From positions 1 to 43,039 of the forward strand of contig LGRX02029287.1 in NCBI GenBank assembly GCA_001247695.2: a stretch of DNA of 43,039 nt, in the 5' to 3' direction. Source of the stretch: Cymbomonas tetramitiformis (Eukaryota; Chlorophyta; Pyramimonadophyceae; Pyramimonadales; Pyramimonadaceae). Position numbers and translations under genes: made by a program. The notes beneath the pieces were generated by a model, which was given only the letters and a program-made list of their open reading frames with translations, did no database searches and was not told the DNA's origin. Below, piece by piece: positions 1-9,330 of the stretch (positions are counted from its first letter, which is position 1; each line of letters opens with the position of its first letter).

Positions 1-2281
1 GGCGCGGGTAAACTAGAGGGTGCGCCTGCGCATGACGTGCGTGAGCCGAACGCCCACCAACCCGACCTTGTCTACAACTCTACACCCCCCTCCAACTGAC
101 GACGGCCACACGATAAACGACTCTCCCTCCCATGACCTCACATCATCCGCCCCTCCCACGAGCTGCGTACACAGGCTGGGTGTGATCCCATAAGTGCAAT
201 GCTGGCGCGGGTAAACTAGAGGGTGCGCCTGCGCATGACGTGCGTGAGCCGAACGCCCACCAAACCGACCTTGTCTACAACTCTACACCCCCCTCCAACT
301 GACGACGGCCACACGACAAACGACTCTCCCTCCCATGACCTCACATCATCCGCCCTCCCACGAGCTGCGTACACAGGCTGGGTGTGATCCCATGCGTGCA
401 GAGCTGGCGCGGGTAAACTAGAGGGTGCGCCTGCGCATGACGTGCGTGAGCCGAACGCCCACCAACCCGACCTTGTCTACAACTCTACACCCCCCTCCAA
501 CCGACGACGGCCACACGACAAACGACTCTCCCTCCCATGACCATCATCCGCTCCCACAGCCGCGCATACGCCGGGGGTGCGATCCTTACGCGTGCGTAGC
601 CGGCGCGGGTAAATTCAGAGGGTGCGCCCTCGCGCATGACGGCGTGAGCCGAACGCCCACCAACCCGACCTTGCGCCTCCGCTAACCTACACCCTCCAAC
701 CGACGACGGCCACACGACAAACGACTCTCCCTCCCATGACCTCACATCATCCGCCCCTCCCATGAGCTGCGTACACAGGCTGGGTGTGATCCCATAAGTG
801 CAATGCTGGCGCGGGTAAACTAGAGGGTGCGCCTGCGCATGACGTGTGTGAGCCGAACGCCCACCAACCCGACCTTGTCTACAACTCTACACCCCCCTCC
901 AACTGACGACGGCCACACGACAAACGACTCTCCCTCCCATGACCTCACATCATCCGCCCTCCCACGGGCTGCGTACACAGGCTGGGTGTGATCCCATGCG
1001 TGCAGAGCTGGCGCGGGTAAACTAGAGGGTGCGCCTGCGCATGACGTGCGTGAGCCTAACGCCCACCAACCCGACCTTGTCTACAACTCTACACCCCCCT
1101 CCAACTGACGACGGCCACACGACAAACGACTCTCCCTCCCATGACCTCACATCATCCGCCCCTCCCACGAGCTGCGTACACAGGCTGGGTGTGATCCCAT
1201 AAGTGCAGAGCTGGCGCGGGTAAACTAGAGGGTGCGCCTGCGCATGACGTGCGTGAGCCGAACGCCCACCAACCCGACCTTGTCTACAACTCTACACCCC
1301 CCTCCAACTGACGACGGCCACACGACAAACGACTCTCCCTCCCATGACCTCACATCATCCGCCCCTCCCACGAGCTGCGTACACAGGCTGGGTGTGATCC
1401 CATGCGTGCAGAGCTGGCGCGGGTAAACTAGAGGGTGCGCCTGCGCATGACGTGCGTGAGCCTAACGCCCACCAACCCGACCTTGTCTACAACTCCACAC
1501 CCCCTTCCAACTGAACGGCCACACGACAAACGACTCTCCCTCCCATGACCTCACATCATCCGCCCCTCCCACGAGCTGCGTACACAGGCTGGGTGTGATC
1601 CCATAAGTGCAGAGCTGGCGCGGGTAAACTAGAGGGTGCGCCTGCGCATGACGTGCGTGAGCCGAACGCCCACCAACCCGACCTTGTCTACAACTCTACA
1701 CCCCCCTCCAACTGACGACGGCCACACGACAAACGACTCTCCCTCCCATGACCTCACATCATCCGCCCCTCCCACGAGCTGCGTACACAGGCTGGGTGTG
1801 ATCCCATAAGTGCAGAGCTGGCGCGGGTAAACTAGAGGGTGCGCCTGCGCATGACGTGCGTGAGCCGAACGCCCACCAACCCGACCTTGTCTACAACTCT
1901 ACACCCCCCTCCAACTGACGACGGCCACACGACAAACGACTCTCCCTCCCATGACCTCACATCATCCGCCCCTCCCACAGGCTGGGTGTGATCCCATAAG
2001 TGCAATGCTGGCGCGGGTAAACTAGAGGGTGCGCCCGCGACGTGCGTGAGCCGAACGCCCACCAACCCGACCTTGTCTACAACTCTACACCCCCCTCCAA
2101 CTGACGACGGCCACACGACAAACGACTCTCCCTCCCATGACCTCACATCATCCGCCCCTCCCACGAGCTGCGTACACAGGCTGGGTGTGATCCCATTCGT
2201 GCAGAGCTGGCGCGGGTAAACTAGAGGGTGCGCCTGCGCATGACGTGCGTGAGCCGAACGCCCACCAACCCGACCTTGTCT
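1..2281. repeat. ~200-bp tandem satellite, about 11.4 units
   Basis: Units begin with GGCGCGGGTAAACTAGAGG at about 1, 204, 406, 602, 808, 1010, 1213, 1416, 1617, 1820, 2010 and 2209, so the period is 190-206 bp, mostly 202-203. Unit 3 (406-601) is the most diverged near its end and unit 10 (1820-2009) has lost about 13 bp. The array is cut by the left edge, so it is probably longer. The last unit breaks off after GACCTTGTC at about 2281. Unit ends alternate between a CATAAGTGCA and a CATGCGTGCA version, which hints at a two-unit higher-order repeat. Open frames here are by-products of the repeat, not genes. Confidence 0.97.
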
Positions 2282-2301
2282 GATTCGACCATACACCATT
2301 G

Positions 2302-2358
2302 CACGACGAGCCAAGAGACATGCCCGTGGTAAACACGCGCACGCTTGGCTCAAGTCGA
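2302..2358. repeat. First copy of a 57-59 bp dispersed module
   Basis: Starts CACGACGAGCCAAGAGACAT and ends near CAAGTCGA. A near-identical copy lies at 2493-2551, where it sits inside a perfect inverted repeat. The module contains its own short inverted pair AGCCAA/TTGGCT. Confidence 0.85.
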
Positions 2359-2410
2359 CAACCCTGTTGAGGGGACACCATGGCACCATCGGCCTTACAC
2401 CAAAGACGGA

Positions 2411-2444
2411 GTAAGTTGTAAACACTTTAGTGTCTACAACTTAC
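2411..2444. repeat. Hairpin, 15-bp arms, 4-nt loop
   Basis: GTAAGTTGTAAACAC and GTGTCTACAACTTAC pair at 14 of 15 positions around a TTTA loop. It lies between the two copies of the 57-59 bp module. Confidence 0.9.
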
Positions 2445-2474
2445 CCACCACCCGACCCTACACCGGTGGCGGAT

Positions 2475-2569
2475 CAAAGACACAATGAATAGCACGACGA
2501 GCCAAAAGACATGCCAGTGGTAAACACGCGCACGCTTGGCTACAAGTCGAGCTATTCATTGTGTCTTTG
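2475..2569. repeat. Perfect 18-bp inverted repeat enclosing the 59-bp module
   Basis: Left arm 2475-2492 (CAAAGACACAATGAATAG) and right arm 2552-2569 are exact reverse complements. The spacer, 2493-2551, is the second copy of the module at 2302. The layout suggests a small fold-back element or a captured cassette. Confidence 0.9.
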
Positions 2570-3425
2570 ACTGTCCTTGTTCGATGTCTTTGCTTTTCGT
2601 ACTCACATTTAAAGATCACGCTAAGAGGGTGCTCTATAGACTTGACAACCTACTCAAACAAAAAATTCAAGATTCCTAATAGATCCATGCAATTGTCATT
2701 AGAAGGCGAAATGTTGTCACGGGGATCATGGCCACCATGAATGCTACTATGGCACGTGCCCCTTTAAGGACAACGATTCCTACAAATCAAGTGAGTCGCT
2801 AACCACTTGAATAATACGTGACTACGGATTCCTACAAATCAAGTGAGTCGCTAACCACTTGAATAATACGTGACTACGCATGTCAAAAGAACTTCGAAAG
2901 CAAAGGAAGAAAGACGCATCGGACACACAAGTGCGATATGGAAGAGCAAGTATGGGGAACACGCCCGTATGCAAATTTCGCAAACTGTTATTGTTTTTGC
3001 CTAAAGTTGTTACCTTCTCATTATGACTTTCATGAGAGGCTTCAAGAATGCTTGGCACTACACGAGAGATCCACGGTTTTGGCACTGCACAAGAGTTCAG
3101 GCATGGCTAGCACAACTTCGGGTGAGTAACACGCAAGTTCTCAAAGTTTGAAAGGAGAAGGCTCTCTCCATTCATGCACACATAAAAAATTGTTACTAGT
3201 TTTTCAAGGGATAACAACTCCATAAAAAGGCTGCAAAGCTTCCATTTCGAAAGAAGGTTCGTTCCTCGTCATTCCCATCCACAGGATGGATACCTTCTGC
3301 AAAAATAGATCGTCTACAAATCTACAAAGAGCCTGGTCAACAGGTTCGCATGCGTTGCTACATACCTCGAAATCGCGGCAACATTCACGAAGGGCACCTG
3401 GTGGCACCCCAAACAAAAGCTTTCA
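2570..3425. other. Gene-free stretch with a 52-bp tandem duplication
   Basis: No convincing coding sequence. 2775-2826 is exactly repeated at 2827-2878. Each copy contains TCAAGTG and CACTTGA as a 7-bp inverted pair. The rest looks unstructured. Confidence 0.7.
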
Positions 3426-3476
3426 GCTTTCGCCTCCAAACAAAAGGGGTACGAGAAAGATAGCGCACCTTTAATG

Positions 3477-3549
3477 TGTGGCACCTCGGACTTGCACCGA
3501 GATCTCCAAACCAAGATGGTTTGGTGCTCTACCTTTGAGCTAATGCCAC
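3477..3549 (-). tRNA. tRNA-like sequence, copy 1 (anticodon uncertain)
   Basis: On the minus strand the ends GTGGCAT and GTGCCAC form a 7-bp acceptor stem with one T-G wobble. The D arm is GCTC/GAGC around AAAGGTA, with an A-box-like TAGCTCAAAGG. The T arm is CTCGG/CCGAG around TGCAAGT, giving a B-box-like GGTGCAAGTCC. The anticodon arm is abnormal: CCAAACC/GGTTTGG leaves only ATCTT in the loop, or a 7-nt loop without T33. It may be a tRNA pseudogene or the head of a tRNA-derived element. A TTTT run lies about 30 nt downstream. Confidence 0.55.
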
Positions 3550-3987
3550 AAAATTCTGTTGGGTTTGAAGATTTTCTGTACCCAAGTAAGGTGGGGTTCC
3601 TAGGTGACAACACATCTTTTCAAAGAAAAACTCAAACGCAAATGTAAAACGTACCACATGTCCTAATTTTTCACGGGGAACTTCGTCGTGAAGTTAGAAT
3701 TCACGTCCGGTCAACCGTCGTTCCGGAAAACGCACCTCTGCAAAAACTGTGACCAAAGGCATGACCTACCCAAGGGAATACGCAACTTTCGGAAAAAATG
3801 TCCGATGAACGCAAATGAAAACGCAATTCGGGGTAGTTCTTCGCAAGGAAAGCGCCTGTTGCGTCACAATTGCCGGCAGGTTTCTCGTTTTCCCGCCAGC
3901 AAAAGGTCTGCGAATCTTGGCAGAAAATAAAAGAAGGCTTTCGCCTCCAAACAAAAGGGGTACGAGAAAGATAGCGCACCTTTAATG

Positions 3988-4060
3988 TGTGGCACCTCGG
4001 ACTTGCACCGAGATCTCCAAACCAAGATGGTTTGGTGCTCTACCTTTGAGCTAATGCCAC
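3988..4060 (-). tRNA. tRNA-like sequence, copy 2
   Basis: Identical to copy 1 over the tRNA-like region and exactly 511 bp away. It has the same T-G wobble in the acceptor stem and the same odd anticodon arm. Confidence 0.55.
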
Positions 4061-4498
4061 AAAATTCTGTTGGGTTTGAAGATTTTCTGTACCCAAGTAA
4101 GGTGGGGTTCCTAGGTGACAACACATCTTTTCAAAGAAAAACTCAAACGCAAATGTAAAACGTACCACATGTCCTAATTTTTCACGGGGAACTTCGTCGT
4201 GAAGTTAGAATTCACGTCCGGTCAACCGTCGTTCCGGAAAACGCACCTCTGCAAAAACTGTGACCAAAGGCATGACCTACCCAAGGGAATACGCAACTTT
4301 CGGAAAAAATGTCCGATGAACGCAAATGAAAACGCAATTCGGGGTAGTTCTTCGCAAGGAAAGCGCCTGTTGCGTCACAATTGCCGGCAGGTTTCTCGTT
4401 TTCCCGCCAGCAAAAGGTCTGCGAATCTTGGCAGAAAATAAAAGAAGGCTTTCGCCTCCAAACAAAAGGGGTACGAGAAAGATAGCGCACCTTTAATG

Positions 4499-4571
4499 TG
4501 TGGCACCTCGGACTTGCACCGAGACCTCCAAACCAAGATGGTTTGGTGCTCTACCTTTGAGCTAGTGCCAC
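4499..4571 (-). tRNA. tRNA-like sequence, copy 3 (fully paired acceptor stem)
   Basis: Differs from copies 1-2 at two sites. The acceptor becomes GTGGCAC, a perfect 7-bp match to GTGCCAC, and the variable region changes from AGAT to AGGT. The anticodon arm is unchanged and still non-canonical. This may be the less decayed copy. Confidence 0.55.
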
Positions 4572-4629
4572 AAAATTCTGTTGGGTTTGAAGATTTTCTG
4601 TACCCAAGTAAGGTAGGGTTCCTAGGTGA

Positions 4630-5072
4630 CATCACACCTCCTTTGCCTCTTCGAAGAAAGACCGCTGTCTCCCGTTTTCTCCATTGCAGCTTGCTGCTTT
4701 TTTTTTTTTAACTCTCTTGCGAGAGTCAACCGCTCGTTTTCAAATCGTAAAGAACTTCAAGTCAAACACGACTTGGTGTGGCGCAGGCAACAGGCGGGAT
4801 ATCTCGCCTTGCATATCATCATCGTGCGCAATCGATCGCAAGCGCCATCGACTCGTCGTGATGACGGCCATGGCCATGCATGCGATTTCGCTATCTTATT
4901 ATCTTAGTTTATATTCATGCACTCATCACCTGCTTGCCATGGAATTTCTATCATTTATACCGCGACTGTATGCCTTCCCCCATGTTCTCGCAATTTATAC
5001 ACGTCGATTAGCCTTTCTTTAAATTTATACAAGCGTTTAGGCTCTCGATCTCAGATTCTCGCCTGTCTCCGC
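4630..5072. other. Gene-free stretch
   Basis: Contains a poly-T run (about 4698-4709) followed by a small hairpin, ACTCTC-TTGC-GAGAGT, and AT-rich sequence. Short open frames on the plus strand have no coding character. Confidence 0.6.
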
Positions 5073-5115
5073 GGCTTTTAGGGGCTTTTAGGGGCTTTTA
5101 GGGGCTTTTAGGGGC
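5073..5115. repeat. GGCTTTTAGG decamer repeat, 4 units
   Basis: Four perfect tandem copies of GGCTTTTAGG ending in GGGGC. The core TTTTAGGG matches the green-algal type of telomere repeat, but the period is 10 bp and the run is only about 43 bp. It lies 140 bp upstream of the reading frame at 5255. Confidence 0.9.
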
Positions 5116-5254
5116 GTGTTTAGGACACCAAATCCCAATTACCCAGCTTTAGGAGGCATTTTGACACTTTAGGACCATTCTCGATTTTTTAGTAAAACTT
5201 AGTGAATTTTAGTTAGAATCCTTGTTCAAGTGATTCGATTGGCATATTGTATTT

Positions 5255-5854
5255 ATGCGCAGTGGGGCAGTGAAATGGCAATGGGCTCGGAAGGGGACTC
5301 CCGAGCCATTGACTGCGTACTATGGGGAGCGAAAGCCTGGGCTCGATTATAGCTGGCAGCATATTATCGTCCACCCTTCTGGAGCGCTACGCCGCTGGGA
5401 GCGTAATAGGGGCGGTGGCTGGTTTCTGGAAGACGCCACTCGAGCGAAGGAGCCGGTAGCGCCATTTTCATTACCGCTCAGCGTTGCGTACTGGAAGCAG
5501 ACGAGTGTGACTGACGAGTATGAGTATCGCGGAATTCCATACAAGGGGCGTAAGTCTGCACAATCGACGCCTACGAACAGTGACGATTCGGGTGCAGGTG
5601 CTGTGACCTGGAGTAAGGAGAAGCTACCAGATTCGGATGACAATGATGGCGCGGGTGTCACGGACAGTAAGCATGACATGGATACTGCCAGTCCGAAATG
5701 GGTGCCTGACTCGCCTGAATATGATGACACCGAGGATGACGTCAGCGAGTTCGATGACTTGGTAGCTGACGATGCTGAAGCACAAGCTGAAGCTCGAAAG
5801 TTGAAGAGACTGGGACTGCAGTTGATCATGGATGATAAGGGTGAACTTATCTGA
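5255..5854 (+). CDS. Unrecognised 199-residue protein with acidic C-terminal half
   Basis: ATG at 5255, TGA at 5852-5854. Residues 1-100 are W/Y/G/R-rich and look globular (IIVHPSGALRRWERN, then a GGGWFLED stretch). From about residue 110 the chain turns acidic and Ser/Asp-rich and probably disordered. I do not recognise a family. The same frame continues open for 114 codons beyond the TGA, with similar acidic, P/E/S-rich composition and a basic end. The TGA may therefore be a nonsense mutation, a readthrough site or an intron boundary. Retrotransposon gag is one possible origin. No splice pair that removes the TGA stands out. Confidence 0.5.
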   Translation: MRSGAVKWQWARKGTPEPLTAYYGERKPGLDYSWQHIIVHPSGALRRWERNRGGGWFLEDATRAKEPVAPFSLPLSVAYWKQTSVTDEYEYRGIPYKGRKSAQSTPTNSDDSGAGAVTWSKEKLPDSDDNDGAGVTDSKHDMDTASPKWVPDSPEYDDTEDDVSEFDDLVADDAEAQAEARKLKRLGLQLIMDDKGELI

Positions 5855-6199
5855 GTGCCAAAGGGCACCTCCCCGACCTCACCCGTTCAGCCAGAGGATC
5901 AGCCTATCACCGAGCAGAAGTCTGAGGCCATATCCGAGGATGCTCCAGCCTCTGTGGTGGAGACTGTTCAAGTACAACCGAAGGAACCATCTGGGCCAGA
6001 TACTGGATTGACTTCAATGAGTGAAAATAATGCTGGGGTGTCCGAAGTGACGAAGAGGCAACCCAGGAAATATCCTGCCTGTTGGACAGCTGAGCACATA
6101 GCTTATTTGGAATGTACCCGAGGCAGTGACAGTGATGATGAAGAAGTGCAGGACGTGGCTCCTCGTAGGAAGAAGGCAAAGACCAGCAAGGGACAATGA
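5855..6199 (+). CDS. In-frame continuation after the TGA, 114 codons, KKAKTSK tail
   Basis: Directly continues the frame of 5255-5854 and begins with GTG, so it has no ATG of its own near the start. Composition is P/E/S/T-rich, then comes PACWTAEHIAYLECTRG, then an acidic run (SDSDDEE) and a basic end (PRRKKAKTSK) that could act as a nuclear signal. Stop TGA at 6197. Together the two halves would make a 314-codon frame. No family is recognised. Confidence 0.4.
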   Translation: MPKGTSPTSPVQPEDQPITEQKSEAISEDAPASVVETVQVQPKEPSGPDTGLTSMSENNAGVSEVTKRQPRKYPACWTAEHIAYLECTRGSDSDDEEVQDVAPRRKKAKTSKGQ

Positions 6200-6588
6200 A
6201 ATCAACTGTCTTGATTAGGATTGTCCAAATGCAGATTCTCCGATTAGGATTTGTATAGGTGGCAGATGATGATATGCCAGCCGACATAGGACAGATCGAT
6301 TAGAGATATGAAATGCGCGCCTTGAAAGTATAATATATCCAGACCGGAGGTTGGAGCCCCCCTCGCGAGGGCCCACGCATGGAATGGTGGGTTTACTTAT
6401 TGAAATGCGCACAGATGTATGAAGTTGAATACCCCACAATACGTAATGCTCAGATTTACAAGTAGAAATGTTCTATTACAAGGTGTTACAACCAAGAATA
6501 TTCTAGAATTATTGGGGGCTTGCACCGATATTCTCAGGACGGCTATCCAAATTATATTCTATAATATACGAATCATGTCGCATTGCTA
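6200..6588. other. Gene-free stretch between two converging frames
   Basis: AT-rich 3' flank of the frame above and of the OTU gene. TGAAATGCGC occurs twice (about 6309 and 6402). No gene seen. Confidence 0.6.
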
Positions 6589-7401
6589 CTATCTAGAAAT
6601 ATACGAGCTGCTGTAATGGGCGCCCCTATCAATCCTGCCATTGTGAGAAATCAATATCGGCTTCGAGGAATCCATGCGATCGGCCATTATAGTTGACAAT
6701 GTCTGCCTGGCAATGTCGAAAGGAATAAGCGCGTACGCATTATGATGCGGTATTTGTCTCCCATCTCGTGTGGTGTGCATGGAGAAAACGGGAAGATGAT
6801 TCGGATCGGCATGAAAAAGTTTGGTATCTGAGCGCTGTTGGACGGTGCCATCCGGGGCATAAGTGGTTGGTTGCAAGCAATATATATCCCGTTTGAAATG
6901 AACGGCCAAAGCCTTTATGGCGAAGTCCCCTGCGATCGGCACAAAAAAATCAAACACGGAGTGGTGCTAGCAAAAAGAGAGATGCATATATAGACTCGAA
7001 ATACAAGGAAGGCGTATAGTAGTATAATCACCGCCGTAAGTGTAAACCCCTGTGGCATTGGGTTGGTCATTTTGAACTCGGGCCACAAGATCACTCCACT
7101 CTTCCATAGTATCCTGCATTCCCGGCGCGATTCGCCAAACTTGGCCAATGGCGGACGATAAGATGCCTGCGGCGGCACGCCGCAAAAAGCTTGCTTTCTG
7201 GACATCGTCTCCTCTATCGGTCAAGCCCGCCGCAAAAGCCACCGCGTAGAATAAACAGTTACCATCACCCAATATATTTTTGAAGGTGTGGTGCAAAACA
7301 TGTAATTGACCATCAATGCCCGTAAGATCGGGTGGCGGCCGCGTCGTCGTGGCAACTCGCGTCTTCTTCGCTTGCTTAGACCTAATTTTGGTCGTTGCGG
7401 C
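6589..7401 (-). CDS. OTU-family cysteine protease (deubiquitinase-like), one intron, 5' end uncertain
   Basis: Two exons on the minus strand, 7401-7032 and 6929-6589, joined over a 102-nt GT-AG intron (6930-7031). Removing the intron restores a YGGDFAIKALAVHF stretch that is broken otherwise. OTU features: the catalytic Asp/Cys loop GDGNCLFYAV near the start, the YGGD-F-IKALA segment in the middle, and the catalytic His near the C-terminus in GAHYSSSY. OTU enzymes cleave ubiquitin-type linkages. In transposons they occur in Helitrons, gypsy and other elements. No ATG lies between the Cys loop and the upstream in-frame stop at 7402-7404, so a further 5' exon is likely. Catalytic residues are intact. 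It could be a host gene or transposon cargo. Confidence 0.82.
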
Positions 7402-7737
7402 CTATATGGTTAGACGGATAGGGTTAGAAAATATATAGAGCTCCCAAAGGCCACAAATTATCGGAGCCAAATTTTAACGATGAGCTTCAAGAGAGTGGGC
7501 AATATCGTGTATACCTTTGGTGGTGCCGGATGACAAGGTTCGGTGATTAGCGTCACGTCGACTGGCAGAATGAAAGCCGTGGATGGTGGGCTGAGATGTG
7601 ACAGCCTCCGCGCGGTGCGCACTGACATGTGCCGTAGACGAATCTCGTGTTGTTTGCGCTTTGCGAGGGCAGGTTTCCTTGATATCGTCGTCGTGATACG
7701 GCATTCATCAGGAAATGGGTGAAAGGCAAGGTGAGTA
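7402..7737 (-). other. Possible 5' exon region of the OTU gene
   Basis: Minus-strand frame 7474-7704 starts with ATG (MPYHDDDIKET...) and is followed 70 nt later by branch-site-like CTAAC and AG acceptors (TATAG, ATTAG) just upstream of the OTU exon. I could not find a donor/acceptor pair in matching phase, so the link is unproven. Confidence 0.25.
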
Positions 7738-8300
7738 GACCAAAAACCGAACGATCGGCGATCGAACGGTTTTTGGTCACTTTGGGAGTGAGATCGTGAG
7801 TTTAGGCTTGGTGACAACACGCGAAACAACACTGAGTATTTTCAGACGTGTTCCCAAAGTGACCAAAAACCGAACGATCGGCGATCGAACGGTTTTTGGT
7901 CACTTTGGGAGTAAGATCGCGAGTTTAGGCTTGGTGACAACACGCGAGACAACACTGAGTATTTTCAGACGTGTTCCCAAAGTGACCAAAAACCGAACGA
8001 TCGGCGATCGAACGGTTTTTGGTCACTTTGGGAGTGAGATCGCGAGTTTAGGCTTGGTGACAACACGCGAGACAACACTGAGTATTTTCAGACGTGTTCC
8101 CAAAGTGACCAAAAACCGAACGATCGGCGATCGAACGGTTTTTGGTCACTTTGGGAGTAAGATCGCGAGTTTAGGCGTGGTGACAACACGCGAGACAACA
8201 CTGAGTATTTTCAGACGTGTTCCCAAAGTGACCAAAAACCGAACGATCGGCGATCGAACGGTTTTTGGTCACTTTGGGAGTGAGATCGTGAGTTTCTAAG
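7738..8300. repeat. 123-bp tandem array, five palindrome-bearing units
   Basis: Palindrome starts (GACCAAAAACCGAACGATCG) are at 7738, 7861, 7984, 8107 and 8230, exactly 123 bp apart. The palindromes in units 2-5 have perfect 20-bp arms (CCCAAAGTGACCAAAAACCG and its complement) and a 17-nt centre that pairs further except for two A-A mismatches. The first copy lacks the outermost left arm. The period is divisible by three, so a 167-codon frame with a 41-residue repeat stays open, probably by chance. Confidence 0.95.
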
Positions 8301-8326
8301 GCTTGGTGACAACACGCGAGACAGCA

Positions 8327-8354
8327 CTAAGTATTACCGTCTGAAAATACTTAG
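8327..8354. repeat. Hairpin at the array end
   Basis: CTAAGTATT and AATACTTAG are exact complements around a 10-nt loop. GTCTGAAAATACT here is an inverted copy of the AGTATTTTCAGAC found in every 123-bp unit, so the array ends in a small inversion. Confidence 0.85.
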
Positions 8355-8800
8355 AGAAAATACTCAATGTCTGATTTGTTAAATATGCAACTTTAACTAA
8401 AGGCGGAAGGCTTTCTCTCCGGGAGTGTGCCCCTGTCCAGCGAAATAAAGATCTCTAAGATTGTATACTAATCTGAGTAATCTTTTGCTTCAAAATATTA
8501 TCACATATTGTGCCTGGGGCACTACGACAGATGCTCGGAAATATGTTTTTGATTGAACGTGCAAAGGTACACAATTCGGATTTTATAATATACTGGATCA
8601 GGGCCAGATTGAGGTACAAACGATAATTCGGTTCCGAGTTCTGAAGGCTAAACACTTCTCAAGTGCTCCACTTATTCACTCGTCACTCAGGTTGCAGGGT
8701 CAACCACTCGGCGGCCGATGTCACACTTCGGCTCAACGTTCAATTCCCGATCCGATCTCATTTCTAATTCCGATTCGTCATTCTCGATTCAGATGCTATG
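8355..8800. other. Gene-free AT-rich stretch
   Basis: No coding sequence, repeat or RNA gene recognised. Confidence 0.55.
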
Positions 8801-9065
8801 TCGACAGACTGACACGATGACTGCCACACAGTACTGTCATACTACTGTACTGTCATACTGTCATAGTGTCATAGTGTCATACTGTCATAGCCCTGACATC
8901 TGATATTCGATTTCATTGTCTTTCCGACCCCGATGCGAATCTGACCATTCTTCGAGGGCCTGACTGAGTGCCACGATGACACCCCCCACAGTACTGTCAT
9001 ACTACTATAGTGTCATAGTGTCATACTGTCATAGTGTCATACTGTCATACCCCGGACATCTGGTA
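8801..9065. repeat. Two copies of a ~105-bp block with [CG]TGTCATA microsatellite
   Basis: Blocks about 8801-8905 and 8961-9065 share CACGATGAC, CACAGTACTGTCATACTAC, a run of the octamer [CG]TGTCATA (five to six units each) and GACATCTG. The octamer number and order differ between the blocks. Confidence 0.85.
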
Positions 9066-9330
9066 CTCATTCTCATCGTGATTTCAAGCCCAATTTCACT
9101 GTCATCGTGCCAATCCCAGATTACTCCCGATGACACACATACGAACGCATAGGCATATCGGCTCACGCTGTGCCTCCGGGCACAACTCTCCCCCCCCTTA
9201 GGAGTGGTCTACCTCCTGGGATCACTCCGCTAAGGTACCCATCTAAGTTCCAGTTCTTAGGTTTTCTGGTTCCTTTCTGTTTCCAGTTCTTAGGTTCTCT
9301 GGTTCCTCTTCGAGCACAACTTGCCTGCCG
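9066..9330. other. Flank of the truncated gypsy pol
   Basis: No gene. GTTCCAGTTCTTAGGTT is repeated about 33 bp apart near 9250-9302. RNase H, integrase and a 3' LTR, expected here for the gypsy element, are absent. Confidence 0.6.

Larger units (their letters stand above)
3426..4629. repeat. 511-bp tandem repeat, 2.36 units
   Basis: Unit starts (GCTTTCGCCTCC) are at 3426, 3937 and 4448, exactly 511 bp apart. The first two units are almost identical, pointing to a recent duplication. The third is cut at about 4629 and carries several substitutions. Each unit holds one minus-strand tRNA-like sequence. Identical peptides predicted from the units are repeat artefacts. Confidence 0.95.

Noticed and set aside
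1832..2425. 197-codon minus-strand frame over the left satellite
   Set aside because: It spans satellite units and changes with each indel. Same for the other frames in 1-2281.
2775..2878. Two-copy 52-bp repeat as a minimal CRISPR array
   Set aside because: No spacer between the copies, eukaryotic setting, no cas genes. It is a simple duplication.
5073..5115. True telomere end
   Set aside because: Short, 10-bp period, internal, and unique sequence continues on both sides.
7796..8299. 167-codon frame with 41-residue repeats read as a repeat protein
   Set aside because: The frame exists only because the palindromic unit is 123 bp. Sequence symmetry, not coding constraint, explains it, and no start context or flanking exon supports it.
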